A stretch of DNA of 64,000 nt from Marinobacter shengliensis. GTDB taxonomy: Bacteria > Pseudomonadota > Gammaproteobacteria > Pseudomonadales > Oleiphilaceae. The notes under the pieces were generated by a model, which was given only the letters and a program-made list of their open reading frames with translations, made no database searches and was not told the DNA's origin. The stretch covers positions 672,527 to 736,526 of the forward strand of contig NZ_PXNO01000023.1 of the NCBI RefSeq assembly GCF_003007715.1. The letters run 5' to 3'. Below are positions 45,432-53,678 of the stretch, piece by piece. The position numbers and the translations under genes were made by a program. Each line of letters starts with the position of its first letter. Position 1 is the first letter of the stretch.

Positions 45432-46478
45432 ATGACCCCTCTTGGAACCGCCTCTGTCGCCGCTCTGCGCCAATACGTTCGCTATGCCGATGCCAAGGGC
45501 ATCAGCACCTTAGAGCTGTTCAGCAAAGCTGGCCTTGAGCCGAATATCCTTGATACCGATGACGGCCGCCTGACGGGCGAGCAGCTTCAGACGTTTATTC
45601 GCCTGCTGGCCGAAGCATCCGGCAATCCCATCCTTGGCCTGGAAACTGGTGATTTCGTTCAGCCCGGTTCCTACAGTGTGCTTGGTTATATCACCATGAG
45701 CTGTGCCACGCTGGGGGAGGCGGTCACCCGGATTGCGCCTTATGAAAAGCTGGTGGGGGACATGGGCACCACGGGCCTTCGGATGAAGGGGAGCGAAGTG
45801 TCGTTGGTGTGGACCTGCAACTTTACCGACCCGGTGGTGTGGCCCCAGGTGGTGGATAACGTTTTTGCCTCCTGGATCAACTACGCTCGCTGGCTGGCGG
45901 ATAACGATAACGCATCTCCAATCCGGGTTGCCCTGAAACGCTCCTCGCCAGGGCCTGAGTATGAGGGCGCTTATCAAGAGCGCTGGGGCTGCCCCGTTGA
46001 GTTTGAAGCGCCGGAGAATGTGGTGACCATGCCTCAGGAGCTACTGGCCACCCGCCTTCGCCAGCCAGACCCGCTGCTGCGCAAGACCCTTGAAGCCCAT
46101 GCGCTGTCCCAGCTGGCGCTGCTGGATACCGATACCGACCTGACCTCCAGAGTGAAGCAAGGCATCCAGAAACAACTGGCCACCGGCGTGACCCGGCAAG
46201 ACATGATCGCCGAAGACCTGGGCATGACCAGCCGCACCCTGCAACGCAAACTGAGCCAGGAAGGCGTTTCCTACCAGAAACTACTGGATGACGTGCGCCA
46301 GCAGATGGCTGAGGACTATTTGCGGAATACCGAGATGAGTATTCCCGATATCGCGCTGCGGTTGGGGTATAGCGAGACCACGTCGTTTCATCGGAAGTTT
46401 AAGGCGGCTGCCGGGAAGACGCCTGGGGATTATCGTAAGAGTCTGACTCCCCAGGGTCTGTCCCCGCATGGGGACTGA
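45432..46478 (+). CDS. AraC-family transcriptional regulator
   Basis: A 348-residue regulator with an N-terminal arabinose-binding-like domain of the OruR/ArgR type (residues ~10-200, with DTDDGRLTGEQLQTFIRLL and GSYSVLGYITMSCATLGEAV) and two helix-turn-helix parts in the last 100 residues (IAEDLGMTSRTLQRKLSQEGVSYQKLLDDVRQQMAEDYL and IPDIALRLGYSETTSFHRKFKAAAGKTPGDYR). Its last residues, QGLSPHGD, and the stop codon are encoded by the left end of a class D repeat, so the natural C-terminus has been replaced. Target genes are unknown; argG lies upstream, but relation to arginine is only a guess. Confidence 0.9.
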   Translation: MTPLGTASVAALRQYVRYADAKGISTLELFSKAGLEPNILDTDDGRLTGEQLQTFIRLLAEASGNPILGLETGDFVQPGSYSVLGYITMSCATLGEAVTRIAPYEKLVGDMGTTGLRMKGSEVSLVWTCNFTDPVVWPQVVDNVFASWINYARWLADNDNASPIRVALKRSSPGPEYEGAYQERWGCPVEFEAPENVVTMPQELLATRLRQPDPLLRKTLEAHALSQLALLDTDTDLTSRVKQGIQKQLATGVTRQDMIAEDLGMTSRTLQRKLSQEGVSYQKLLDDVRQQMAEDYLRNTEMSIPDIALRLGYSETTSFHRKFKAAAGKTPGDYRKSLTPQGLSPHGD

Positions 46479-46555
46479 CCCATTTTGGACCCATGGGTTC
46501 GGGTTTTGGGGCAAGGACGGGCAAAGGTGGGTCAGTCCCCTTTGGGGTCAGACCC
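46454..46555. repeat. class D repeat overlapping the AraC gene end
   Basis: Same left end and centre as the copy at 45248, with a diverged right end (GTCAGTCCCCTTTGGGGTCA). Its first 25 bases are coding sequence of the AraC gene and contain its TGA. Confidence 0.9.
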
Positions 46556-46566
46556 TGATAACCCAA

Positions 46567-46669
46567 GGGTCTGTCCCCGCATGGGGACTGACCCATTTTG
46601 GACCCATGGGTTCGAGTTTTGGTGCAAGGACGGGCAAAAGAGGGTCAGTCCCCATGCGGGGACAGCCCC
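46567..46669. repeat. class D repeat, second tandem copy
   Basis: Starts 11 bases after the previous copy in the same orientation; left end is identical, the last bases of the right end differ (GACAGCCCC instead of GACAGACCC). Confidence 0.9.
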
Positions 46670-46692
46670 CTGAAACAGACCAGACAAACCAA

Positions 46693-46720
46693 TAAAAAAG
46701 CCAGCTCACAAGAGCTGGCT
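46693..46720 (-). terminator. Rho-independent terminator on the minus strand
   Basis: AGCCAGCTC at 46699-46707 pairs with GAGCTGGCT at 46712-46720; the A run at 46694-46699 becomes a U run on the minus strand. It lies 197 bases beyond the stop of the minus-strand REC-GGDEF gene, so its transcript has a long 3' region or a separate small RNA ends here. Confidence 0.8.
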
Positions 46721-46780
46721 CGAAAATACTTCGGAAAGAACGAAAGTGCCTGAAAAATTCGTTAATCCTGTGGAGTCAGG

Positions 46781-46825
46781 GCCCATAATACGGCGGAGTT
46801 ACTACTCGGCTCCTCCGCCATGGGC
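46781..46825 (-). other. structured intergenic segment, possible small RNA or 3' UTR element
   Basis: Nested inverted repeats GCCCAT/ATGGGC (46781-46786 and 46820-46825) and GGCGGAG/CTCCGCC (46792-46798 and 46813-46819) predict one long hairpin. With the strong minus-strand terminator at 46693 and several GGA motifs on that strand (the motif bound by CsrA/RsmA), the region 46690-46916 may produce a structured RNA, but no promoter is evident. Otherwise this 438-base gap contains only class D repeats. Confidence 0.3.
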
Positions 46826-46916
46826 GGATACTGCTTGATTCCACGATTTCAGAATAAGCCCTCGCGCCCTTCCTGTCTGTTTGTGATCTGTGTCCCGTTG
46901 TTACCGTTTGTGAGGG

Positions 46917-47888
46917 CTACACACCTTCCCGTATCTCGGGTTTGGTTTCGGTAAAGCGGCGGGTTTCGTAGGCGTCAACCAGGCCTTGCACCGCCGCCCG
47001 TTCCATATCCTGCACCGAGGGCGTGCCGTCCTGGGCGTCGGCGCGGCACAGGACCATGCCGGCTTCCACGGAGATAAAGCCAGCGGTGGTTTTCAGGGCC
47101 TTGTGGTTGATACCATCAAAAATTCGCCGGAACGCGGTGGTGGAGCAATGGTCGCTGTTCGGGAAGTAGGAGACGATGGCAAACTGGTTGTCGCCAACAC
47201 GGCACAGGGCGTCGATGGGGCGAATCAGGGTGCTAAGGCGGCGAGCGATGCCGGTGGCCAGTTCGCTCATCACGCTGGGTGGATGCTTGCGTTTCAGGTC
47301 TTGCCAGTTACGAATGCCGCACATCACATAGGAGGTGGAACCGCCTCGGGATTCCGCATGGCGCAGGGTTTTCTGCAGGCGCTGGCGGGCATACTTGCTG
47401 TTACACAGGCCGGTTTCCAGGTCGATAATGTTGGTGGATTCCAGCTCCCGGTTGTTTTCGACCAGCAGTGCGTTGGCCCGCAGCAGGGTATTCTGGCGGT
47501 CGGCCATTCGGTCGGCGGCAAAGATGCGGGGGATCAGCTGTTTGGTCATGTCGGATTTGTAGATGAAGTCATCCACGCCCCGGTCGAAGGCTTCTGACAG
47601 TGCCTCCACGCTTTCGCGGGCGGTTAGCAGGATCACGTAGGTGTAGTGGTTGTCCTGCTCATCCTGCTGGCGCACGTGGTCGGTCAGTTGCAGCCCGTCC
47701 ATTTCAGGCATCAGCCAATCGGCAATCAACACGCTGACCTGCCGCTGTTCCATCAGCTTCAGGGCGTCTGGCGCGTTGTTGGCAATGCGTATATCGCGGT
47801 AACCGGCATTTCGCAGGGTGCGGCCGACCACCATACTGCTGAATTTGGCGTCGTCTACTACGAGTATGGGTAGGTCCAGGTTTGGCAT
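46917..47888 (-). CDS. response regulator with degenerate GGDEF domain
   Basis: A 323-residue protein: a receiver domain (residues 1-125 with ILVVDDAKFSS, LIADWLMPEMDGLQL carrying the phosphorylated Asp, ILLTARES and FIYKSDM) and a C-terminal half whose fold blocks resemble GGDEF (NIIDLETGLCNSKYARQRLQ, then ALCRVGDNQFAIVSYFP where GGDEF has become VGDNQ). It should not make c-di-GMP and may instead bind it or serve as output for phosphorylation. The start follows a modest RBS. Its neighbour across the divergent region is yajQ, also linked to c-di-GMP binding. Confidence 0.85.
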   Translation of the reverse strand: MPNLDLPILVVDDAKFSSMVVGRTLRNAGYRDIRIANNAPDALKLMEQRQVSVLIADWLMPEMDGLQLTDHVRQQDEQDNHYTYVILLTARESVEALSEAFDRGVDDFIYKSDMTKQLIPRIFAADRMADRQNTLLRANALLVENNRELESTNIIDLETGLCNSKYARQRLQKTLRHAESRGGSTSYVMCGIRNWQDLKRKHPPSVMSELATGIARRLSTLIRPIDALCRVGDNQFAIVSYFPNSDHCSTTAFRRIFDGINHKALKTTAGFISVEAGMVLCRADAQDGTPSVQDMERAAVQGLVDAYETRRFTETKPEIREGV

Positions 47889-48025
47889 CGTTTGTCTACT
47901 TCTTACCAGTCCATTGTCAGATGCGGTTCGCCGCGGCTCTTGGTATGCTTTGGCGGTTTCGGAACATCCGGTATTTTTAATGTCGCCACAGTATACCCCC
48001 GTGTGCCCTTTGGAGAATAACGACC

Positions 48026-48508
48026 ATGCCTTCTTTTGACATTGTTTCAGAAATTGAAATGCACGAAGTCACCAACGCGGTGGATCAGGCCAAGCGTGAT
48101 CTGGGTAACCGCTGGGATTTTAAAAATGTGCAGGCGGATATCGAACTGGAAGACAAGCGCATTACGGTGAGCGCCGAGCAGGAGTTCCAGCTGGAGCAAC
48201 TGATTGATCTGCTGCGCATGGCCTTCGCCAAACGCAACATTGACGCCCGGGCCCTGGCGGAAGACGGCGAGAGCAAGGCCGGCAAGCTGGTGAAACAGCA
48301 TTTTTCCCTGAAGCAGGGTATCGAAACCGATATGGCCAAGAAGATCGTGAAAATGATCAAAGACCAGAAGATGAAGGTGCAGGCCAGCATTCAGGGTGAC
48401 AAGGTGCGGGTAACCGGCAAGAAGCGGGACGACCTGCAGGAAGCCATTGCCATGCTGCGCGAGGCGGAGCTGGATATTCCGCTGCAGTTTAATAACTTCC
48501 GCGATTGA
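48026..48508 (+). CDS. yajQ: YajQ family nucleotide-binding protein
   Basis: A 160-residue protein with [39 protein letters not shown] and a C-terminal [20 protein letters not shown]. YajQ proteins have two small alpha-beta domains; in Xanthomonas and Pseudomonas they bind c-di-GMP and act with a LysR regulator. Length and ends are normal. It ends 21 bases from the convergent ampG stop with no visible terminator between. Confidence 0.95.
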   Translation: MPSFDIVSEIEMHEVTNAVDQAKRDLGNRWDFKNVQADIELEDKRITVSAEQEFQLEQLIDLLRMAFAKRNIDARALAEDGESKAGKLVKQHFSLKQGIETDMAKKIVKMIKDQKMKVQASIQGDKVRVTGKKRDDLQEAIAMLREAELDIPLQFNNFRD

Positions 48509-48529
48509 GTTCTGGCCTGCCCTGCATGG

Positions 48530-49915
48530 CTAGGGAGCTGTCTGCCCCTGCGCAGTATCCTCTTCTATTCGTGCCGGCTTGTCCGGGTGAGCAATGCGGA
48601 AAAGCAGGGCCGCCAGGATAATGGCCGGCGCGCCGGTTCCTGCGGTGATCAGGAAGAATCCCACCCAGCCCACGTGTTCTGCAAGCAACCCGGTAAAGCC
48701 CGCCGCAAACTGCCCGGGCAGCGTCATCAACGAGCTGAACAACGCGTACTGGGTGGCGGTGTAGGCGGTGTTGGTGAGGCTGGACAGGTAGGCAATAAAC
48801 ACCGAAATGGCCATGCCGCCTGTGACGTTATCGGCAATGATGGCGGCCACAAGGCCCGGTTGTTGGGGGCCAATGATGGCCAGGCCGGCGAAGGTGAGGT
48901 TGGTGGCCGGGGCCATAAACGCGGTGAACAACAGCATTCGGGCAATGCCAAACCGTGCTACCAGTGCGCCGCCGACCGCGGCCCCGCTCAGGGTCATGAT
49001 CAAGCCAAACGCGGCTGCAATGTTGGCGATCTGGGACTTGGTAAAGCCCAGGTCCAGATAGAACGGATTGGCCATCACCCCCATAAAGATGTCACTGATG
49101 CGGAAGGTGGCAATAAACAGCAGGATCACCAGCGCCGCTTTGCCGTACCGTTGAAAGAAATCCGCGAACGGGCAGACAAACGCGCCGATCAGCCAGGCGG
49201 TGATGTTCTTGCGGGCACCACTGTGTTTGGTGCGGTCCAGGTACCCGATAACCCGCGCCTCCATGGCAAACACTGCCGCAGACTGGCGGTTCTTCGGTTC
49301 GGAACTGATCAGCGTGGTGACCATGCCAACGCCCATCAGCAGGGCCATGGTGCCATAGGCCAGGGACCAGCTGCCGACGGCGGCAATATGCAGGGCGCCA
49401 GCACTGGCCATAAGCATGGCAACCCTGTAGCCGGTCACATAGCTGGCGGCCATGCCGCCTTGTTCATGGGGCTCCGCGGCTTCCACCCGGTAGGCATCCA
49501 CCGAGATGTCCTGGGTGGCGGAACCGAACGCGGCGACCACGGCCCAGAGGGCCACCAGCCACTGTTGCTGGGTTGGGTCCGTCAGCGCCATGCCCAGTAA
49601 CGCGCCGGCAATACTCATCTGTGAAACCAGCATCCAGCTGCGCCGCCACCCGAGCCACCGGGTGAGAAACGGAATGCTGGTGCGATCAACAATCGGTGCC
49701 CACAGCACCTTGATCGAATGGGCCATGCCCACCCAACTGAGAAAGCCAATAGTGGCAAGCTCAACGCCCAGATCCCGCAGCCACGCCGTAAACGTACCCC
49801 CCACCAACAGCAACGGAAGCCCTGCGGAGAAGCCAAGGAACAGCATGCCGATAACCCGGGGGTTTCGATAAACTTGAAAGCCTTGAAGGAACTTCAGGAT
49901 AAAACTCTGAGGCAT
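48530..49915 (-). CDS. ampG: AmpG-type muropeptide permease (MFS)
   Basis: A 461-residue transporter with about 12 transmembrane helices. The N-terminal segment VYRNPRVIGMLFLGFSAGLPLLLVGG, GLPLLLV followed by TFTAWLRDLGVELATIGFLSW, VLWAPIVDR, GWRRSW and DISVDAYRVE are AmpG hallmarks. The protein imports anhydromuropeptides from the periplasm for cell-wall recycling and, where present, signals AmpC induction. The length fits the shorter Pseudomonas AmpG forms. It stands alone on the minus strand. Confidence 0.93.
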   Translation of the reverse strand: MPQSFILKFLQGFQVYRNPRVIGMLFLGFSAGLPLLLVGGTFTAWLRDLGVELATIGFLSWVGMAHSIKVLWAPIVDRTSIPFLTRWLGWRRSWMLVSQMSIAGALLGMALTDPTQQQWLVALWAVVAAFGSATQDISVDAYRVEAAEPHEQGGMAASYVTGYRVAMLMASAGALHIAAVGSWSLAYGTMALLMGVGMVTTLISSEPKNRQSAAVFAMEARVIGYLDRTKHSGARKNITAWLIGAFVCPFADFFQRYGKAALVILLFIATFRISDIFMGVMANPFYLDLGFTKSQIANIAAAFGLIMTLSGAAVGGALVARFGIARMLLFTAFMAPATNLTFAGLAIIGPQQPGLVAAIIADNVTGGMAISVFIAYLSSLTNTAYTATQYALFSSLMTLPGQFAAGFTGLLAEHVGWVGFFLITAGTGAPAIILAALLFRIAHPDKPARIEEDTAQGQTAP

Positions 49916-50015
49916 GAACGGCCGTCCGGAGCTGAGTGGAATACAAGAACCGGGATTATGCGGAATTAAACCCCAATGGCCAAGTGAGCGAGCTTTAATG
50001 ACCTACCGAGCCAAT

Positions 50016-50072
50016 TTGGGGTCAGACCCCAAGACATTTCACCCCATCAAATGTTCTGGGGTCTGACCCCAA
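50016..50072. repeat. class A palindromic repeat, reverse orientation
   Basis: Central spacer CACCCCATC is the reverse complement of the GATGGGGTG seen elsewhere. It begins two bases beyond the selO stop (which is on the minus strand). Confidence 0.9.
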
Positions 50073-50074
50073 CT

Positions 50075-51529
50075 TCAGGAGGAGCAGCTGATGTTGAGGT
50101 GTTTGCCCCAGTCTGGCGGCAGGGCAGCATAGTGTTCGAACTCGGGTTGGTCGGCGAAGGGGTTCGCGAGCACCTTTAACAGCTCTTTCAGGGGCGCGTA
50201 GTCGCCGTTCTGGGCTTCCATGATGACTTGTTGGGCCAGGTAGTTGCGCAGGATGTACTTGGGGTTTACCTGGCGCATGGCGTATTCCCGTTCGTCGTGG
50301 GCGCGGGTTTCGGTCTTGAGGCGGGCCTCGTAGCGTTCGAGCCATTCGTCGGCCACGCTTCGGTCGGCAAACAGATCCCGCACCGGGGTGTTGCCGTGGC
50401 GGTGCAGGTTTGAGATGCCTCGGAAGAAGCGGGTGTAGTCTACCCGGTGTTCGTGCAGCATGCTGAAGGTCTCCATGATCAGGTTCATGTCTGAGTCGTC
50501 GGTTTCCTCCAGCCCCAGTTTTGCCCTCATATTGTTCTTGAAATGTTCGTTATAGGTGGTTTCGTACCGGCGCAGACCACGGCGCAAGTGGTCCTCATCC
50601 ATGATTGGCAGCAGGGCGTTAGCCAGGTACTGGCAGTTCACAAAGCCAGTCTGCGGCTGCCGGTTGTAGGCGTAGCGGCCGCCCTCGTCGGTGTGATTGC
50701 AGATGTAGCCGGCGTCGAAATCATCGAGGAAGGCGTAGGGGCCGTAGTCGAAGGTATCGCCGATGATGGACATGTTGTCGCTGTTCATCACGCCGTGGCA
50801 GAAGCCGACCGCTTGCCAGTCAGCGATCAGCCGGGCGGTGCGTTCCACCACTTCTTCAAACCAGCGTTGGTGGCGTTGTTCTTCCGGCAGACTGATCAGG
50901 TGCGGGAAGTGCAGGGTGACCACGTGTTCCAGCAAGGTTTTCAGTGCCTCGGGGCCTTCGTGGTGGGCGGCGAATTCGAAGTGGCCGAAACGGATATGAC
51001 TTTGCGCCACTCGCATCAGCGCGGCGGCGGTTTCGATGGATTCCCGGCGCACCGGGTCTTTCGCGCTGATCATAAACAGGGCGCGGGTGGTCGGAATGCC
51101 AAGACCGTGCATGGCTTCCGAGCACAGGTATTCGCGAATGGTGGAGCGCAGCACTGCCCGGCCATCCCCAAAGCGGGAGTAGGGCGTGGTGCCTGCCCCT
51201 TTCAGGTGCCAGTCCCAGCGGGTGCCGTCCGGCGCCAAGGTTTCCCACAGTAACAAGCCCCGGCCATCGCCCAGTTCCGGGTTGTACACGCCAAACTGGT
51301 GTCCGGTGTACTTCATCGCCACTGGGTCCATACCCTCCAGTAATTCCGCCCCCGCCCCCACATCGGCCCACTTAGCTTCATCCTTAACATGAAACCCCAT
51401 CTGCGCCGCCAGATTGTGGTTGAAACACACCATCGCCGGCTGCGACAAAGGCGTCGGCTTCACCCGCGTATAAAAGCTGTCTGGCAATTCCAGGTAACGG
51501 TGTTCCACCTTAAAGGCATTCGTGCTCAT
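50075..51529 (-). CDS. selO: SelO protein adenylyltransferase (YdiU)
   Basis: A 484-residue pseudokinase-fold enzyme that transfers AMP from ATP to Ser, Thr or Tyr of target proteins, linked to the oxidative stress response in E. coli. MKYTGHQFGVYNPELGDGRGLLL, WDWHLKGAGTTPYSR, RSTIREYLCSEAMHGLGIPTT, GFCHGVMNSDNMSIIGDTFDYGPYAFLD (with the reversed metal site) and the C-terminal NISCSS are all SelO signatures. Selenocysteine of eukaryotic forms is Cys here. It lies between two class A repeats with no operon partner. Confidence 0.95.
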   Translation of the reverse strand: MSTNAFKVEHRYLELPDSFYTRVKPTPLSQPAMVCFNHNLAAQMGFHVKDEAKWADVGAGAELLEGMDPVAMKYTGHQFGVYNPELGDGRGLLLWETLAPDGTRWDWHLKGAGTTPYSRFGDGRAVLRSTIREYLCSEAMHGLGIPTTRALFMISAKDPVRRESIETAAALMRVAQSHIRFGHFEFAAHHEGPEALKTLLEHVVTLHFPHLISLPEEQRHQRWFEEVVERTARLIADWQAVGFCHGVMNSDNMSIIGDTFDYGPYAFLDDFDAGYICNHTDEGGRYAYNRQPQTGFVNCQYLANALLPIMDEDHLRRGLRRYETTYNEHFKNNMRAKLGLEETDDSDMNLIMETFSMLHEHRVDYTRFFRGISNLHRHGNTPVRDLFADRSVADEWLERYEARLKTETRAHDEREYAMRQVNPKYILRNYLAQQVIMEAQNGDYAPLKELLKVLANPFADQPEFEHYAALPPDWGKHLNISCSS

Positions 51530-51555
51530 AGTCTGGCCTGGTTCTTGAATCTAAT

Positions 51556-51612
51556 TTGGGGTCAGACCCCAGAACATTTCACCGCATCAAATGTCTTGGG
51601 GTCTGACCCCAG
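51556..51612. repeat. class A palindromic repeat, reverse orientation
   Basis: Same orientation of the centre as the copy at 50016, so selO is flanked by direct copies. It lies 26 bases before selO's start and 26 bases before the phosphatase gene's start on the other strand. Confidence 0.9.
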
Positions 51613-51637
51613 TTACATTGCAGAGCGGGGTGGGGAA

Positions 51638-52441
51638 ATGCAACCACGGTTGATTGTTTTTACGGATCTGGACGGCACCTTGCTGGATCACGACAGCTAT
51701 AGCTGGCGGGCGGCGAAGCCGGCGATGGCGCGGTTGGGGGCCAATGGCATTCCGTTGATTTTCAATTCCAGCAAAACGGCGGCGGAGATCATTGAGTTGC
51801 AAAGCATAATGGGGCTGCGGGGGCCGTTTATTGCGGAGAACGGCGCGGCGGTGGTGATTCCTGCTGGCTGCCTGGGCAATGCGGAGGAAGAAGTGGTCCA
51901 TGTCGGCAGATCCTATGAGGAGGTTGTTCGCACTATTTTGGTGCAGAGGGAATCCGGTGCACAGTTTCGGAGCTTTGATGACCTGTCTGCGGAGCAGGTG
52001 GCGTCGCTTACCCGGTTGACGGTAACGGAGGCGGCCCGGGCGAAACAGCGTTTGGCGACGGTGCCGCTTGTGTGGGATGGCACGGAGGAAGAGCTGGCGC
52101 AATTCCGCGCGGCGCTTGAGCTGGAGGGCCTGAAGCTGGTGCAGGGCGGGCGCTTCTGGCATGCCATGGGCACCTTTGATAAGGCGGAAGGGGCCCGGTT
52201 CTTGCTGAAGCGTTATCAGGAGCACTTTGGTGAAGAACCGATTGTGACCATTGCCCTGGGCGATAGCCCCAACGACCAGTGCATGCTGGAGGCCGCCGAC
52301 GTACCGGTGGTGATTCGCGGGGTAAACAGTGATCAGGTTCAGTTGCCGTCGTCCCGGCACGCCATGCGCTCCCTCAAGCCCGGCCCGGAGGGTTGGAATG
52401 AATGCGTGCTCAATCTGCTCTTTGAGTACGGCTACCAGTAA
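51638..52441 (+). CDS. mannosyl/glucosyl-3-phosphoglycerate phosphatase (HAD)
   Basis: A 267-residue HAD-type IIB phosphatase: FTDLDGTLLDHDSY (nucleophile Asp), NSSKTAAEI, the cap domain and TIALGDSPNDQCMLEAADVPVVIRG at the C-terminal site. It is the MPGP type that removes phosphate from glycosyl-3-phosphoglycerate to give glycosylglycerate, a compatible solute. Glucosyl- rather than mannosyl is preferred here because the next gene is of the GpgS type. The start at 51638 follows GGGTGGGG; earlier in-frame codons come from the repeat and the selO leader. 13 bases separate it from the next gene. Confidence 0.9.
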   Translation: MQPRLIVFTDLDGTLLDHDSYSWRAAKPAMARLGANGIPLIFNSSKTAAEIIELQSIMGLRGPFIAENGAAVVIPAGCLGNAEEEVVHVGRSYEEVVRTILVQRESGAQFRSFDDLSAEQVASLTRLTVTEAARAKQRLATVPLVWDGTEEELAQFRAALELEGLKLVQGGRFWHAMGTFDKAEGARFLLKRYQEHFGEEPIVTIALGDSPNDQCMLEAADVPVVIRGVNSDQVQLPSSRHAMRSLKPGPEGWNECVLNLLFEYGYQ

Positions 52442-52454
52442 AGGAGGAGCCGCC

Positions 52455-53678
52455 ATGGGCGACTTTTACCAGAATGGCATTATCACCACCCTGCACAACC
52501 TTGTGCGCCGCCCCGTGGAGGATGTTGAAGCGGACCTGATGAGCTTTCGTAAAGCCCGGCCTATGTCTTTGGTGTTGCCGTCTTTGTACTCGGAGCTGGA
52601 AGGGCCTGCGCTTAAAAACATCGTCCAGGAGCTGACCAAGGTTCCGTATTTGGATGAGATTGTGATCGGTTTGGACCGTGCCGATGAAACCCAGTACCGC
52701 CATGCTCTGGAGTATTTTTCCGAGCTGCCGCAGCCGTTCAAGGTGCTCTGGAACGATGGCCCCCGGTTGCGGGCGCTGGATATGAAATTGCGGGAGCAGG
52801 GCCTGGCGCCGACTGAGATGGGTAAAGGCCGCAACGTGTGGTATTGCTTTGGCTATGTGCTGGCCTCGGGCGTGAGTAAATCCGTGGCGCTGCACGATTG
52901 CGACATCCTGACCTATTCCCGGGATTTGCTGGCCCGGCTGATCTACCCGGTGGCGAATCCCGGTTTCAACTATATGTTCTGCAAAGGCTATTATGCCCGG
53001 GTGGCGGACGGCAGCATGAATGGCCGGGTCAGCCGCCTGCTGGTCACGCCGCTGATTCGCGCACTTAAAAAAGTGTGTGGGCCGAACGATTTTCTGGATT
53101 ATCTGGACAGCTACCGCTACCCGCTGGCGGGCGAGTTCTCCTTCCGCACTGATGTCATCAACGACCTGCGCATTCCCAGTGACTGGGGCCTGGAAATCGG
53201 CGTGTTGTCTGAAATGAAGCGCAACTACGCCACCAACCGCTTGTGCCAGGTGGACGTCGCGGATGTTTATGACCATAAGCATCAGGAGCTGTCGCCGGAA
53301 GACGCCAGCCGTGGCCTGTCCAAGATGAGTGTGGACATCTCCAAGGCGCTGTTCCGCAAGCTGGCCACTAACGGTGAGATTTTCTCAAACGAGAAATTCC
53401 GCACTATCAAGGCCAGCTACTTCCGTATTGCCCTGGATTTTGTAGAGACCTACCAGAACGACGCCATCATCAATGGCCTGAGTTTCGATCGTCACAAGGA
53501 AGAGAAGGCGGTGGAGCTGTTCGCCCAGAACGTGATGCGCGCCGGCGCCTATTTCCTCGACAACCCCATGGACACGCCGTTCATCCCGAGCTGGAACCGG
53601 GTAACCAGTGCCATTCCGGATATCCGGGAGCAGTTGCTGGAGGCGGTGGAACTGGATAACCAGGAGTTCCGGCCATGA
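52455..53678 (+). CDS. gpgS: glucosyl-3-phosphoglycerate synthase (GT81)
   Basis: A 407-residue GT-A enzyme of the GpgS/MpgS group that joins glucose from an NDP-sugar to 3-phosphoglycerate. [13 protein letters not shown] near residue 36, [22 protein letters not shown] near 118 and [10 protein letters not shown] (D-C-D, metal-binding) near 140 fit GT81; [11 protein letters not shown] and [12 protein letters not shown] occur further on. AAGGAGG gives a strong start at 52455. It is cytoplasmic, and it overlaps the next gene by ATGA. Confidence 0.9.
   Translation: MGDFYQNGIITTLHNLVRRPVEDVEADLMSFRKARPMSLVLPSLYSELEGPALKNIVQELTKVPYLDEIVIGLDRADETQYRHALEYFSELPQPFKVLWNDGPRLRALDMKLREQGLAPTEMGKGRNVWYCFGYVLASGVSKSVALHDCDILTYSRDLLARLIYPVANPGFNYMFCKGYYARVADGSMNGRVSRLLVTPLIRALKKVCGPNDFLDYLDSYRYPLAGEFSFRTDVINDLRIPSDWGLEIGVLSEMKRNYATNRLCQVDVADVYDHKHQELSPEDASRGLSKMSVDISKALFRKLATNGEIFSNEKFRTIKASYFRIALDFVETYQNDAIINGLSFDRHKEEKAVELFAQNVMRAGAYFLDNPMDTPFIPSWNRVTSAIPDIREQLLEAVELDNQEFRP

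Noticed and set aside
48587..49600. 337-codon + strand frame opposite ampG
   Set aside because: Low-complexity Gly/His/Arg-rich translation typical of antisense frames; the minus strand is AmpG.
50543..51253. 236-codon + strand frame opposite selO
   Set aside because: Antisense of conserved SelO motifs, no start signals.
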